Source: Roseicyclus sp. (GTDB lineage Bacteria > Pseudomonadota > Alphaproteobacteria > Rhodobacterales > Rhodobacteraceae). Taken from it: DNA of 64,000 bases. This document shows, in pieces, positions 1-9,775 of this stretch. The stretch spans positions 248,001 through 312,000 of the forward strand of contig JAGYJU010000009.1 in the NCBI GenBank assembly GCA_018401965.1, given 5' to 3'. A model generated the notes under the pieces. That model made no database searches, was not told the origin of the DNA, and saw only the letters and a list, made by a program, of their open reading frames with translations. The translations under genes were made by a program, and so were the position numbers. Position 1 is the first letter of the stretch; each line of letters starts with the position of its first letter.

Positions 1-47
1 TTGCCCCATGTGATACCTGCTTTTTCCCTTGCGGGAAAGCGCCGCTC

Positions 48-428
48 TCAGGGCTGGTCGGCGGCGCGGGCCGGGTCATGCAACCACACCAGCTCATCCA
101 GCATGCCCGAAATATCCTCGACCCCTTCGGCCACCACATGGGTCACGCCCGAATGTCGCTGCACCCGGCCCGTGACGCGCAACAACCGCCCCGCGATCAC
201 CGCGCGGCGAAACCGCTGGTAGATCTTTTGCCAGATCACCACGTTGCAGACGCCGAATTCATCCTCCAGCGTGACAAAGATCACGCCCTTGGCGGTGCCG
301 GGGCGTTGGCGCACCAACACCAGCCCCGCCACCGTCACCCGCGCGCCCTCGGGTGGCAGATGTAGCAGGTGATGCGGCAGACAGACCGGTGGACGTGGCC
401 AATGCGGGGGGTGAACATGCGGCTCCAT
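48..428 (-). CDS. Stand-alone OB-fold protein resembling the DnaE2 C-terminus
   Basis: A 126-residue protein whose residues from about 28 on match the C-terminal OB-fold of error-prone polymerase DnaE2, with signatures such as [25 protein letters not shown] and [13 protein letters not shown]. The PHP, polymerase, finger and HhH regions are absent: upstream on the same strand is only the start of a divergent ferredoxin gene. The ATG at 428 was chosen because a LexA box lies 3 to 17 bases upstream of it; the frame stays open to 554, but that extension would run through the box and has no family similarity. In DnaE2 this fold is thought to bind single-stranded DNA or contact partners. Either it is a remnant left by an internal deletion of dnaE2, or an independent SOS-regulated OB-fold protein. 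The homology is clear; whether it is functional is unknown. Confidence 0.7.
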   Translation of the reverse strand: MEPHVHPPHWPRPPVCLPHHLLHLPPEGARVTVAGLVLVRQRPGTAKGVIFVTLEDEFGVCNVVIWQKIYQRFRRAVIAGRLLRVTGRVQRHSGVTHVVAEGVEDISGMLDELVWLHDPARAADQP

Positions 429-430
429 GG

Positions 431-871
<441 letters not shown>

Positions 872-882
872 GCGCGGCGCAC

Positions 883-1641
883 ATGGCCCCGCCCCGCCGC
901 CCCTGCCGATGGCCCACCCTGGTGGCGGGCCTTTGGCTTGTGGGCGCGGGCGCGGGGCCGACCATGGCCGAACCGGGCTACTCCGCCCGCTACGACGGGC
1001 CCACCACGCGCTATGCGCATGGCGTTCTGGGCGATGCCGTCGAATACACCACCCTTGTCGTCACCCTGCCGGATGGCCGGACATTCCGCACCACCTGGGA
1101 CGCGCCCGTGGTGTTCGAGGACCTTGCCCCGCGCCTGGTCGATCTGGATGGCGACGCGGTGCGCGAGATCCTCACCGTCGAATCCCATGATCGCAGCGGC
1201 GCGCGGCTTGCGTTGTGGCGCATTGGCCCGTCGGGGCTGAGGCCGCTCGCCAGCACGCCCTGGATCGGCACGAGGTTTCGCTGGCTCGCGCCCGTCGGGG
1301 CCGCGGACTTGGACGGCGATGGCCGGATCGAGATCGCCTATATCGACCGCCCGCACCTGGCCCGCACCGTGCGGATCTGGCGCTACTTGCCACAAGGCGC
1401 GCGGCAGGGGCAGCTGGTCGAAATCGCCAGCGCCCCCGGCCTGACCAATCACCGCATCGGCGAGGATGTCATCACCGGCGGTCTGCGCGATTGCGGCCGG
1501 GGCCCCGAGATCCTGACCGCCAATGCCGATTGGACCCGCGTTGTGGCCACCACCCTTGCGCCCGGCGCCACGTTCGCGCACCGCGACATCGCCCCCTTTA
1601 CCCGCGCCGCCATGGCCGCTGCCCTTGGCTGCGCGGATTAA
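883..1641 (+). CDS. Exported FG-GAP/VCBS-repeat protein
   Basis: A 252-residue protein with an Arg-rich start, a hydrophobic segment and a likely cleavage site near residue 28 (TMAEP), so probably periplasmic. It contains two calcium-binding FG-GAP/VCBS-like loops, DLDGDAVREI and DLDGDGRIEI, as in integrin-type beta-propeller repeats. No catalytic motif is visible. It follows the ferredoxin gene by 11 bases and is probably in the same transcript, though a functional link is not evident. Homologues of this size are annotated only as VCBS repeat proteins in Rhodobacterales, to my knowledge, so the role is open. The ATG at 883 places the signal peptide at the N-terminus; earlier in-frame starts lie inside the ferredoxin gene. 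Confidence 0.75.
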   Translation: MAPPRRPCRWPTLVAGLWLVGAGAGPTMAEPGYSARYDGPTTRYAHGVLGDAVEYTTLVVTLPDGRTFRTTWDAPVVFEDLAPRLVDLDGDAVREILTVESHDRSGARLALWRIGPSGLRPLASTPWIGTRFRWLAPVGAADLDGDGRIEIAYIDRPHLARTVRIWRYLPQGARQGQLVEIASAPGLTNHRIGEDVITGGLRDCGRGPEILTANADWTRVVATTLAPGATFAHRDIAPFTRAAMAAALGCAD

Positions 1642-1668
1642 CCCGCCGTCAAGGTTAACGCGCGCCCG

Positions 1669-1693
1669 CTTCACCTTTCCATAAATACGCACC
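1669..1693 (-). repeat. Copy of intergenic repeat family (tail module)
   Basis: The plus strand CTTCACCTTTCCATAAATAC plus GC at its end nearly repeats the text at 9705-9727. Read on the minus strand it gives TATTTATGGAAAGGTGAAG, the tail shared with copies near 16.2, 21.8, 22.0 and 32.5 kb. It lies in the gap before aspS. It has no hairpin module. Confidence 0.55.
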
Positions 1694-1830
1694 ACGGTGC
1701 CCGCCACCGCGCGGCCAGGCCGGGTCGGCGCCCCCGTTTGGCCCCGCCGGGGTTGACTTCGCCGCATGGCAACGCTCTATCGGCGCGACATTCAAGACCG
1801 CCCACCACACCGCGCCCGAGGGAATTCCAG

Positions 1831-3609
1831 ATGCATGCCTTCCGCAGCCATACCTGCGCCGCCCTGACCGCCGCCGATACCGGCCAAACTGTTCGCCTGT
1901 CGGGCTGGGTTCATCGTCGGCGCGACCATGGCGGGGTGATCTTCATCGATCTGCGCGACCATTACGGCATCACCCAGGTTCTGTGCGATCCCGACAGCCC
2001 GGTCTTTGCTCAAGTCGAAAAGCTGCGGGCGGAATATTGCATCCGCATCGACGGTGTCGTGAAGGCGCGCGATGCGGCGCTGGTGAACCCCAAGCTGCCC
2101 ACCGGCGCGATCGAGGTCTATGTCCGCGATGTCGAGGTCCTGGGCGCGGTCACGGGCGATCTGCCGCTGCAGGTCTTCGGCGATCAGGAATATCCCGAGG
2201 AAACCCGGCTGAAATACCGCTATCTCGATCTGCGCCGCGACGCGATGCAGGCTAACATGATGTTGCGCTCCGACGTGGTGGCCTCGATCCGGCGGCGGAT
2301 GTGGGACAAGGGCTTTCGCGAATTCCAGACGCCGATCATCACCGCGTCCTCGCCCGAAGGCGCGCGCGATTTCCTGGTGCCCTCGCGTCTGCATCCCGGA
2401 AAATTCTACGCCCTGCCGCAGGCGCCGCAGCAATTCAAGCAGCTGTTGATGGTCTCGGGCTTTGACAAGTATTTCCAGATCGCGCCCTGTTTCCGCGACG
2501 AAGACCCGCGTGCCGACCGCTCGCCCACGGATTTCTACCAGCTCGACCTGGAAATGTCCTTTGTCGAACAGGAAGACGTGTTCCAGACCATCGAACCGGT
2601 GTTGAAAGGCCTGTTCGAGGAATTCGGCAAGGGGCGCAGCGTCGATCAGGATTGGCCGCGCATTTCCTACCGCGATGCCGCGCTGTGGTATGGCACCGAC
2701 AAGCCCGACCTGCGCAACCCGATCAAGATGCAGGTGGTGTCGGATCATTTCGCGGGCTCTGGCTTCGCGATCTTTGCCAAGATCCTCGAACAGGACGGCA
2801 CGCAGATCCGCGCCATTCCCGCCCCCACGGGGGGCTCGCGCAAATTCTGCGACCGGATGAATGCCTGGGCGCAGGGGCAGGGCCTGCCGGGGATGGGCTA
2901 TATCTTCTGGCGCGATGGCGACGACGGGCTGGAAGCCGCGGGCCCGCTGGCCAAGAACATCGGCCCGGACCGGACCGAGGCGATCCGCCAGCAGCTTGGC
3001 CTTGGCGCGGGGGATGCCGCGTTCTTCCTTGCCGGCAAGCTGGCCGATTTCGAAGCCATCGCGGGCCGCGCCCGCACCGCCATCGGCGAGGAACTGGGCC
3101 TGATCGACCAGACGCGCTTTGCCTTTGCCTGGATCGTCGATTTCCCGATGTATGAACGCGACGAGGCGACCGGCAAGATCGATTTTTCGCACAATCCCTT
3201 TTCGATGCCGCAAGGCGGGATCGACGCGCTTGCGGGCGATCCGCTGGATGTGCTGGGCTACCAGTATGACCTTGCCTGCAACGGCTACGAGGTGATTTCG
3301 GGGGCGATCCGCAACCACAAGCCTGAAATCATGTTCAAGGCCTTTGAGCTGGCCGGATACGGCGAAGGCGAGGTGCGCAAACGTTTCGGTGGCATGGTCA
3401 ACGCCTTCCAATACGGCGCGCCGCCCCATGGCGGCTGTGCGGCGGGCATCGACCGGTTGGTGATGATCCTTGCGGGCACGTCGAACATCCGCGAGGTGAT
3501 CTTGTTCCCGATGAACCAGCGCGCCGAAGACCTGATGATGAACGCGCCCTCCGATCCCACCAGCGACCAGCTGATGGAATTGGGCCTGCGCGTGATCCCG
3601 CAGGATTAA
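1831..3609 (+). CDS. aspS: Aspartyl-tRNA synthetase
   Basis: A 592-residue class II aminoacyl-tRNA synthetase that charges tRNA-Asp with aspartate in the cytoplasm. Visible are the N-terminal OB anticodon-binding domain ([15 protein letters not shown]), motif 2 ([10 protein letters not shown]), a bacterial-type GAD insertion in the middle, and motif 3 (GIDRLVMIL) near the end. The length is normal for bacterial AspRS. Whether it also charges tRNA-Asn (with GatCAB correction, as in many alphaproteobacteria) cannot be judged by eye. The ATG at 1831 is preceded by a GAGGGA ribosome site and matches the family start; the frame is open upstream to 1738 without similarity. It is transcribed alone and followed by a strong terminator. 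Confidence 0.97.
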   Translation: MHAFRSHTCAALTAADTGQTVRLSGWVHRRRDHGGVIFIDLRDHYGITQVLCDPDSPVFAQVEKLRAEYCIRIDGVVKARDAALVNPKLPTGAIEVYVRDVEVLGAVTGDLPLQVFGDQEYPEETRLKYRYLDLRRDAMQANMMLRSDVVASIRRRMWDKGFREFQTPIITASSPEGARDFLVPSRLHPGKFYALPQAPQQFKQLLMVSGFDKYFQIAPCFRDEDPRADRSPTDFYQLDLEMSFVEQEDVFQTIEPVLKGLFEEFGKGRSVDQDWPRISYRDAALWYGTDKPDLRNPIKMQVVSDHFAGSGFAIFAKILEQDGTQIRAIPAPTGGSRKFCDRMNAWAQGQGLPGMGYIFWRDGDDGLEAAGPLAKNIGPDRTEAIRQQLGLGAGDAAFFLAGKLADFEAIAGRARTAIGEELGLIDQTRFAFAWIVDFPMYERDEATGKIDFSHNPFSMPQGGIDALAGDPLDVLGYQYDLACNGYEVISGAIRNHKPEIMFKAFELAGYGEGEVRKRFGGMVNAFQYGAPPHGGCAAGIDRLVMILAGTSNIREVILFPMNQRAEDLMMNAPSDPTSDQLMELGLRVIPQD

Positions 3610-3618
3610 TCCACAAAG

Positions 3619-3627
3619 TTATCCACA
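3619..3627 (+). other. Perfect DnaA box downstream of aspS
   Basis: TTATCCACA matches the consensus DnaA box exactly, and a near match (TAATCCACA) sits just before it. No cluster of boxes or AT-rich unwinding region follows, so this is not an origin on the present evidence; it may titrate or bind DnaA, or be chance. Confidence 0.4.
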
Positions 3628-3695
3628 AGACATCGGGTAAATTGTAGAAATTTGTGGCTAAACGGCAGAAACCGCTGTCATATGGTTGGAAAAAG

Positions 3696-3733
3696 GAAAG
3701 CCCCGGCGCCAGGGATATGGCGCCGGGGCTTTC
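3696..3733. terminator. Bidirectional hairpin terminator
   Basis: A perfect 15-bp inverted repeat (3696-3710 with 3719-3733, GC-rich core CCCCGGCGCC) with an 8-base loop. It has an A-rich left flank and a T-containing right flank. It sits between the convergent ends of aspS and the response regulator gene and can serve both. Confidence 0.85.
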
Positions 3734-3741
3734 GGTTTCGG

Positions 3742-4449
3742 CTAGATCGCGCGCGGCAGGGCCTGAAGCCGCTGCGACAGAAGACGCCGCAACGCGCCTC
3801 GCTCTGCGCCATCCAGGGGCCCGCCAAGGCCGCCGGCCAGGTCTTCCAGGCCGCCATCGCGTGCCGCCCGGGCGATGCCCAAGAGGAAACGCCGCAGATA
3901 GCGCGCCGGTGGATCGTCAAGCGCCAGAAGATCCATCGCATGGGCCAGGTCCTCGCGGTAGCTGTTGAGGTCTGGCGTCACATGGCCAGTTGCCGCCGGC
4001 TGTGGCCGCTCGGGGCCCAGGCTTTCTGGCACAAGCGACAGGATCGCGGCCTGGAATTCCGCCAGCGCCTCGATCGGTTTGGGCAAGAAACCATCGGCGC
4101 CCGCGTTGCGCGCCTCCTGCTCGGCCAGGTCCCGATCTGCGCCGGATGTGCCGATCACCACCGCGGCCCTTGGATGCGCAGCGTGCAATCGCGCGATCAG
4201 GTCCAGCCCCGACCCGTCCGGCAGGCCCAAATCGACGATGGCCACGCTGGGCCGATAGAGGGTCAGATGCCGCTCGGCCGCGGCGATACTGTCAGCCCGC
4301 CGGATCCGTGCCCCCGACCGCAGGCACAAAAGCCGCATCGCCTCGGAGGCGAAGCGGCTGTCTTCGACCACCAGCACGGTCATACCAAGCAGGGGCCGGT
4401 CTGCGCTTGGCCTTGGCCTGAAATCCGGAACGGTGAGCGTGTCATCCAT
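3742..4449 (-). CDS. Single-domain response regulator with a short C-terminal extension
   Basis: A 235-residue protein with a CheY-like receiver domain at about residues 22-140: acidic E29/D30, phosphoacceptor D73 in IVDLGLPDGS, T101 and K124. The remaining 95 residues are helical in character (DLNSYREDLAHAMDLL, then a Leu/Arg-rich stretch) and match no output domain I recognise, so there is no evident DNA-binding or enzymatic output. No histidine kinase gene is adjacent. The ATG at 4449 has AAGGG seven bases upstream; an in-frame ATG at 4470 is possible. It probably acts by protein interaction in a phosphorelay; that is inference. Confidence 0.8.
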   Translation of the reverse strand: MDDTLTVPDFRPRPSADRPLLGMTVLVVEDSRFASEAMRLLCLRSGARIRRADSIAAAERHLTLYRPSVAIVDLGLPDGSGLDLIARLHAAHPRAAVVIGTSGADRDLAEQEARNAGADGFLPKPIEALAEFQAAILSLVPESLGPERPQPAATGHVTPDLNSYREDLAHAMDLLALDDPPARYLRRFLLGIARAARDGGLEDLAGGLGGPLDGAERGALRRLLSQRLQALPRAI

Positions 4450-4631
4450 GCCTGCACCCTTGTTGCCCATCAGAAAACGGGGCCCCGGCCGCTGTTGCCG
4501 CGCCGCCATCATTAAGCATCGTGCGGGTTGAGGTTCGGTTAACGCACGCCACCGCCTGCGGCGCTTCATCCCTTGGCAGGGCGCGCCGCGCAGGCCATAT
4601 CACCCCAAGCAAAGCACCAAGGAGCCCCGCC

Positions 4632-5036
4632 ATGATCGGTCGCCTGAACCATGTCGCCATTGCCGTCCCCGATCTTGCGGCGGCCTGCGCGCAATACCGC
4701 GACACGCTGGGCGCCAATGTGGGCGCACCGCAGGATGAACCCGATCACGGCGTGACCGTTGTGTTCATCACGCTGCCCAATACCAAGATCGAATTGCTGC
4801 ATCCGCTGGGCGACGGCTCGCCCATCGCGGGTTTCTTGGAAAAAAACCCTGCCGGTGGCATCCATCACATCTGCTACGAGGTCGACGATATCCTTGCCGC
4901 GCGCGACAGGTTGTTGGCGGCGGGCGCGCGGGTTCTGGGCACGGGCGAGCCCAAGATCGGCGCCCATGGCAAGCCGGTCCTGTTCCTGCATCCCAAGGAT
5001 TTCACCGGAACCCTCGTCGAGCTGGAGCAGGTCTGA
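4632..5036 (+). CDS. mce: Methylmalonyl-CoA epimerase (glyoxalase fold)
   Basis: A 134-residue vicinal-oxygen-chelate protein. The start MIGRLNHVAIAVPDL, the central HHICYEVDDI and the end TLVELEQV are the typical epimerase pattern, with metal-ligand candidates His and Glu in each half. The enzyme interconverts the (R) and (S) forms of methylmalonyl-CoA in propionyl-CoA catabolism, upstream of the B12-dependent mutase. The length fits the family (about 134). GGAG lies just upstream of the ATG. Its stop overlaps the ATG of the next gene (TGATG), so the two are translationally coupled. A related glyoxalase activity cannot be excluded by eye. Confidence 0.88.
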   Translation: MIGRLNHVAIAVPDLAAACAQYRDTLGANVGAPQDEPDHGVTVVFITLPNTKIELLHPLGDGSPIAGFLEKNPAGGIHHICYEVDDILAARDRLLAAGARVLGTGEPKIGAHGKPVLFLHPKDFTGTLVELEQV

Positions 5037-5317
5037 TGGGCGTTGTCACCGGTATTGTCCTATACGCGATCATCTGGTTCATGACGCTGTTCATCGTGCT
5101 TCAGATCGGCGTCACCAGCCAATCGGACGCGGGCCGCAGGCTGGATGGCACGCATGGGTCCGCCCCCGTCGATCCGCAATTGAAAAAGCGGTTCCTGATC
5201 ACCAGCGGGGCCGCGGCCGTGATCTGGGCGATGATCGCGGGCGTCATCCTGTCGGGGGCGATCACCATCGAGGATATCGATCTGTTCAGCCGTTTCGGGC
5301 TGGGCGCGCCGCGGTAA
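5036..5317 (+). CDS. DUF1467 family small membrane protein
   Basis: A 93-residue protein with two predicted membrane segments (about residues 4-24 and 55-76) and the loop TSQSDAGRRLDGTHGSAP typical of DUF1467, a family often found next to methylmalonyl-CoA epimerase in alphaproteobacteria. The function is unknown. The start overlaps the epimerase stop by one base. Its 3' end overlaps the convergent EI24 gene by 32 bases, so the two messages are antisense to each other there. Confidence 0.85.
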   Translation: MGVVTGIVLYAIIWFMTLFIVLQIGVTSQSDAGRRLDGTHGSAPVDPQLKKRFLITSGAAAVIWAMIAGVILSGAITIEDIDLFSRFGLGAPR

Positions 5318-5993
5318 GCATGTGGTAGAGATGGGTAAAACTGGCCGCGCCCAGGATCGGAACCAACAGGTTCACCACCGGTATGGTCAGCGGCACCGCC
5401 ATCAGCACGCCGGCCACGAACAACACCCCTGAATTGCGCCGCCGAAAGGCCCGCGCGCCCGCCGCATCGGTGCGGCGCAGCGCGACCATTTGGCCATATT
5501 CACGGCCCAGCAGGAAGCCGTTGACGATCCAGAACAGGATCGGCGCGATGGGGGCAAAGATCACATAGGCCACCAGCGCCAGCAGGTTGACCACGATCAC
5601 CAGGCCCAGGAACCGCGCCGCATCGGCCACCCCCTCCCATATTCCCACCGCGCGGGCGGGGGGCAGGGCGGGGTAATGCACATCCTCGACCGCATCGGCC
5701 ACCTGTTCGAGGAAAATGCCCATGAAGGCCGAGGCGACGGGCACCATCAGGAACACCGACAGGATCAGGAACAGCGGCACCGCCGCCCAGCTGATCGCGG
5801 TCTCGGCCCAGGCGATGTCACCGATCCAGGGCAAGCTGAAGCTGTCGGGCAAGACCCAGCCGATCAGCGTGACGAAACCAAGATACGCGGCCACCAGCAA
5901 GCCGGTGGTCAAGCCAACCCCAAGCCCCAGGACCGCCAGGAACCGCCTGTCGGACAGCTGCGCCAGCGATGCAAGGAAGGCCCGCAGGATCAT
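5286..5993 (-). CDS. EI24/CysZ-like integral membrane protein
   Basis: A 235-residue protein with at least four to five hydrophobic segments and the pattern of the EI24 domain (FLEQVADAVEDVHYP in the middle, GREYGQMVALRR later), a family that includes the sulfate permease CysZ. Its start overlaps the end of the nitroreductase gene (ATGA-type), so it is the last gene of that pair. No sulfur-assimilation gene is nearby, so sulfate transport is only a possibility. The convergent overlap of 32 bases with the DUF1467 gene is unusual but small. Confidence 0.82.
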   Translation of the reverse strand: MILRAFLASLAQLSDRRFLAVLGLGVGLTTGLLVAAYLGFVTLIGWVLPDSFSLPWIGDIAWAETAISWAAVPLFLILSVFLMVPVASAFMGIFLEQVADAVEDVHYPALPPARAVGIWEGVADAARFLGLVIVVNLLALVAYVIFAPIAPILFWIVNGFLLGREYGQMVALRRTDAAGARAFRRRNSGVLFVAGVLMAVPLTIPVVNLLVPILGAASFTHLYHMLTAARPARNG

Positions 5994-6562
5994 CGATCCA
6001 CCCAGCTGGTGATGGCATCGGTATCGGGGCGGGGCCGGTCGGGGGGCGATTGCAGGGGCGTGCCCAGGTGCACGAAACCCGCCACCGCTTGCGGGGCCGC
6101 GATGTCAAAGGCCGCGCGCAGGAAATCGGGATCGCGCGCCATCCAGCCCGTCAGCCAATGGCCCGCGAAGCCAGCCGCCTCGGCCGCGTTCACCAGGCTC
6201 AGACAGGCAAGCGCCGCGGTCTGTTCCTGTTCGATCAGCGGGATCGGGCTGCCCAGGTTGGGGGTGCAGATCACCGCCACCGTCAAGGGCGCATCGCCAA
6301 AGGCCGCCGCCTGCTTGATCAGCTTGTCGGGGTCGCGCCCCTGGGCCGTGCCCACGTCGCGGGTGATCCGGGCCAGCCGGTCGATGGCGGGTTTGCGCAG
6401 CACCGCAAAGCGGAAGGGCACCAGCTTGCCATGATCGGGCACGCGGGCGGCGGCGGTCAAAAGCCCGCGCAGGGTGTCATCATCGGGCACCGGGCCCGCC
6501 ATGAAGCGGACCGGAACAGACCGGCGGGTGAGCAGGAACTCAAGGGGGGTGCGTGTATCCAT
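5990..6562 (-). CDS. Nitroreductase-family oxidoreductase (YdjA-like)
   Basis: A 190-residue FMN-dependent protein. LLTRRSVPVRFM, AARVPDHGKLVPFRFAVL and the later QEQTAALACLSLVNAAEAAG match the short YdjA/RutE branch of nitroreductases, which use NAD(P)H to reduce nitro or quinone-like substrates; the natural substrate is usually unknown. The size is normal. It is followed by the EI24 gene with a 4-base overlap and lies 162 bases downstream of topA on the same strand. No unusual features. Confidence 0.88.
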   Translation of the reverse strand: MDTRTPLEFLLTRRSVPVRFMAGPVPDDDTLRGLLTAAARVPDHGKLVPFRFAVLRKPAIDRLARITRDVGTAQGRDPDKLIKQAAAFGDAPLTVAVICTPNLGSPIPLIEQEQTAALACLSLVNAAEAAGFAGHWLTGWMARDPDFLRAAFDIAAPQAVAGFVHLGTPLQSPPDRPRPDTDAITSWVDR

Positions 6563-6724
6563 GCCGTCGATGTCGGCCTTCCCGCCGCACCAATCAAGAG
6601 CGAATTTTGCCCTTTTCCGCGCTGACCGGGCCGTTGCGCGCGCAGGCGCAGGGAAACGGCGGCCTTCGGGATCGAAACGCCGCCGCCTTTCCGTGTCGTG
6701 ATCGCGCCATGCCTTGGGCCTGGG

Positions 6725-9493
6725 TCAGGCTTTCTTGGCCGCCGCCTTGGGCTTTGCGGCCGCCTTGGGCTTGGCCGGTGCCTTGGGCTTTGCCGCCGCT
6801 TTCGCCTTGGCGGGGGCTTTGGCCTTTGCCTTGGGTGCGGCCTTGCCCTTGGCCTTGCCGCCCTTTGCCGCCTTTTCCGTGATCAGCGCCACCGCCTGGT
6901 CCAGTGTCAGCGCCTCTGGCTCCACGTCCTTGGGCAAGGTCGCATTGACCTTGTCCCATTTGACATAGGGCCCATAGCGCCCGGCCATCACCGCGATCTG
7001 CCCGCCATGTTCGGGATGTTCGCCCAAGTCCTTGAGCGGGGCCGCCGCCGCGCCGCGCCCCGCGCGCCCTGCGGCCTTGGCGGCCAGCAATTCCACCGCG
7101 CGGTTCATGCCGATGGTCCAGACCTCGTCGACCTCGGGCAGGTTGGCATAGATCTTCTTGCCGGTGTCCTTGGCTTCATACAGCACAAAGGAGCCGTAGC
7201 GCCCGATGCCCGCCTCGACCGGCTGGCCGTCTTCGGGGTGTGTCCCGACAAGACGCGGCAGGTTCAGCAACTGCAACGCCTTTTCCAGGTCGACCTCGTC
7301 CACGGCCCACCCCTTGGGCAGCGAGGCGCGCTTGGGTTTCGGCACCTCGGCCGTGGCCTCGCCCAATTGCACATAGGGGCCAAAGCGCCCGTCGCGCAGG
7401 GTGACCGGCTCGGACGTGTCGGGATCGACGCCCAGCATCTTGCCATCGGCGCTGATGGCGGTGCTATCGTCCCCATCGGGGTTGGGCGGACCAAAGGGGC
7501 GGGTGTAGCGGCATTCGGGATAGTTCGAACAGCCGATGAAGGCCCCGCCCGACCGCGCCGTGCGCATCGACAGCCGCCCCGCCCCGCACACCGAGCAGCC
7601 GCGCGGGTCCGACCCGTCGAGCTTGGGTGGGAACAGGTGCGGCGCCAGCACCTCGTTGATCTTTTCCAGCACATCGGTGATGCGCAATTCCGATGTTTCC
7701 GACAGCGCGGCCGAGAAATCGCGCCAGAACGCATCGAGCACGTCCTTGTAGGCCCGTTCGCCCGCGCTCACCTCGTCGAGCTGGTTTTCCAGGTCGGCGG
7801 TGAAATCATATTCGACATATTTGCCGAAATAATTGCCCAGAAACGCCGTGACCAACCGCCCTTTATCCTCCGGGATCAGGCGGTTCTTGTCCTTGCGCAC
7901 ATAGCCGCGCGCCTGCACCGTGTCGAGGATCGAGGCATAGGTCGAGGGTCGCCCGATGCCCAGTTCCTCCATCCGCTTCACCAGCGTCGCCTCGGTATAG
8001 CGCGGCGGCGGCTGGGTGAAATGCTGTTGCCCGAGCACCGCGCCATCGGCCGACAACAACGCCGCCTGCGCATGTTGCAGATCGCCCGAGGATGCGGGTT
8101 CGATCACATCGTCCCCCTGGCCGGCCAATTTCGCCCAATCGCCAGACAGCGCCTCCTTGCTGGGCGCAAGCCTGTCGCCCCGCGCCACCTGCGGCAGGCG
8201 GCGGCTGTCTTCGTCGGCCTCGTCGTCGCGGCCTTCCTCGTAGACTTTCAGGAAACCGTCGAACAACACCACCTGGCCCGTTGCGCGCAATTCGACCTGC
8301 GCATCGACGCTGGCCACGGTGACGGTGGTGCGTTCCATCCGGGCCGCTTCCATCTGGCTCGCGATGGTGCGCTTCCAGATCAGATCATACAGCTTGCGCT
8401 GATCCTCTTCGGACAGGCGGATGTCGTCGGGCGATTTGCCCATGTCGGTGGGGCGGATGCATTCATGCGCTTCCTGCGCGTTCTTGGCCTTGTTCTTGTA
8501 CATGCGCGGGCTGGCGGGCACATATTCGGCACCATAGCGCGCCTTGATCGCATCGCGCGCGGCATGGACCGCCTCGGGCGCCATGTCGATGCCATCGGTC
8601 CGCATGTAGGTGATGTGGCCGGCTTCATAGAGCCGCTGTGCCGCGCTCATCGTCTGGCGCGCGCCCATGCCGAATTTGCGGCTGGCTTCCTGTTGCAGGG
8701 TCGAGGTCATGAAGGGCGGCGCGGGGTTGCGGCCGGCCGGTTTCGCCTCGACATCGGTCACTGCCAGCGCGCGCGACGCCACCGCCTGCACCGCCAATCC
8801 GGCCTCGGCGGCGGTGGCCAGGTCGTAGCGGTCAAGCTTCTTGCCCCGCAGGTGGGTCAGCCGCAGCTCGATCGCCTGGCCGCGCGGCGTGTCCAGCACG
8901 GCGCGCACCGACCAGTATTCGCGGGCGCGGAACGCCTCGATCTCCATCTCGCGGTCGGTGATGATGCGCAGCGCCACCGATTGCACGCGGCCCGCCGATT
9001 TCGCGCCGGGCAGCTTGCGCCACAGAACCGGCGACAGGTTGAACCCCACGAGGTAGTCGAGCGCGCGGCGCGCCAGGTAGGCCTCGACCAGTTCCATGTC
9101 GACCTGGCGGGGGTTCTTCATCGCCTCGGTCACGGCGGATTTGGTGATCGCGTTGAACACCACGCGGCTGACATTGGTGCCCGCCTTGATCGCCTTGCGG
9201 CCGGTCAGCGCCTCTTGCAGGTGCCAGCTGATCGCCTCGCCCTCGCGGTCGGGGTCGGTTGCAAGGATCAGGACTGGGTCGGTTTTCAGCGCATCGGCAA
9301 TGGCCTTCACGTGTTTTTTGCTATCGGCCCCGATTTCCCATTCCATCGCGAATCCATGGTCCGGGTCGACCGATCCATCCTTGGATGGCAGGTCGCGAAC
9401 ATGGCCGTAAGACGCCAGAACCGTGTAGTCGCTGCCCAGATATCCGTTGATTGTCTTGGCCTTGGCGGGCGATTCTACGACGACGACTGGCAT
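6725..9493 (-). CDS. topA: DNA topoisomerase I
   Basis: A 922-residue type IA topoisomerase that relaxes negative supercoils. Visible are the N-terminal toprim domain (VVVVESPAKAKTI), the metal-binding ATDPDREGEA motif, the active-site tyrosine in ITYMRTDG, one four-cysteine zinc ribbon (CSVCG...GCSNYPEC), several topo C-terminal repeats (DGRFGPYVQLG, IGRYGSFVLY, AGRYGPYVKW) and a Lys/Ala/Pro-rich tail of about 45 residues typical of alphaproteobacterial TopA, which binds DNA non-specifically. The ATG at 9493 has AAAGGA nine bases upstream; the open frame to 9595 has no similarity. It follows dprA, the usual order in this group. Confidence 0.97.
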   Translation of the reverse strand: MPVVVVESPAKAKTINGYLGSDYTVLASYGHVRDLPSKDGSVDPDHGFAMEWEIGADSKKHVKAIADALKTDPVLILATDPDREGEAISWHLQEALTGRKAIKAGTNVSRVVFNAITKSAVTEAMKNPRQVDMELVEAYLARRALDYLVGFNLSPVLWRKLPGAKSAGRVQSVALRIITDREMEIEAFRAREYWSVRAVLDTPRGQAIELRLTHLRGKKLDRYDLATAAEAGLAVQAVASRALAVTDVEAKPAGRNPAPPFMTSTLQQEASRKFGMGARQTMSAAQRLYEAGHITYMRTDGIDMAPEAVHAARDAIKARYGAEYVPASPRMYKNKAKNAQEAHECIRPTDMGKSPDDIRLSEEDQRKLYDLIWKRTIASQMEAARMERTTVTVASVDAQVELRATGQVVLFDGFLKVYEEGRDDEADEDSRRLPQVARGDRLAPSKEALSGDWAKLAGQGDDVIEPASSGDLQHAQAALLSADGAVLGQQHFTQPPPRYTEATLVKRMEELGIGRPSTYASILDTVQARGYVRKDKNRLIPEDKGRLVTAFLGNYFGKYVEYDFTADLENQLDEVSAGERAYKDVLDAFWRDFSAALSETSELRITDVLEKINEVLAPHLFPPKLDGSDPRGCSVCGAGRLSMRTARSGGAFIGCSNYPECRYTRPFGPPNPDGDDSTAISADGKMLGVDPDTSEPVTLRDGRFGPYVQLGEATAEVPKPKRASLPKGWAVDEVDLEKALQLLNLPRLVGTHPEDGQPVEAGIGRYGSFVLYEAKDTGKKIYANLPEVDEVWTIGMNRAVELLAAKAAGRAGRGAAAAPLKDLGEHPEHGGQIAVMAGRYGPYVKWDKVNATLPKDVEPEALTLDQAVALITEKAAKGGKAKGKAAPKAKAKAPAKAKAAAKPKAPAKPKAAAKPKAAAKKA

Positions 9494-9704
9494 GTGATAC
9501 GGTCCTTTGGGGCAGCATGGCCTAATGGCGGCGGACCATGTGGGGTCACGGCCTGCCTTGTCAATGCGGCAGGGGATGGGGGCAAAACCCCTCATTTACA
9601 ATGAGGAAATTTTTGGCGTCATCGCCGGGCAAAGCTGCCGCATGCCTTTCGCGCCGCATGAACGAGCCGCCTGCAAGCCAGTGCTGCGACCCGTCTGCGA
9701 CCCC

Positions 9705-9728
9705 TTCATCTTCCCATAAATACGCAAA
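9705..9728 (-). repeat. Copy of intergenic repeat family (tail module)
   Basis: CTTCATCTTCCCATAAATAC plus GC on the plus strand is nearly identical to the text at 1669-1693, with two mismatches. Read on the minus strand the tail is TATTTATGGGAAGATGAAG. It lies in the 282-base gap between topA and the dprA remnant; the rest of that gap shows no gene. Confidence 0.55.
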
Positions 9729-9775
9729 CCCGACCGCGCCGACCGCAGGCCGGCCTCTGCCGCGGCTGCCCCGCG

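Noticed and set aside
3600..3700. Chromosome origin at the DnaA boxes after aspS
   Set aside because: Only one consensus and one near box, no AT-rich region and no typical origin genes nearby.
6698..9604. Very long plus-strand open frame of 968 codons opposite topA
   Set aside because: It is the antisense shadow of topA in high-GC DNA; no family similarity and no ribosome site.
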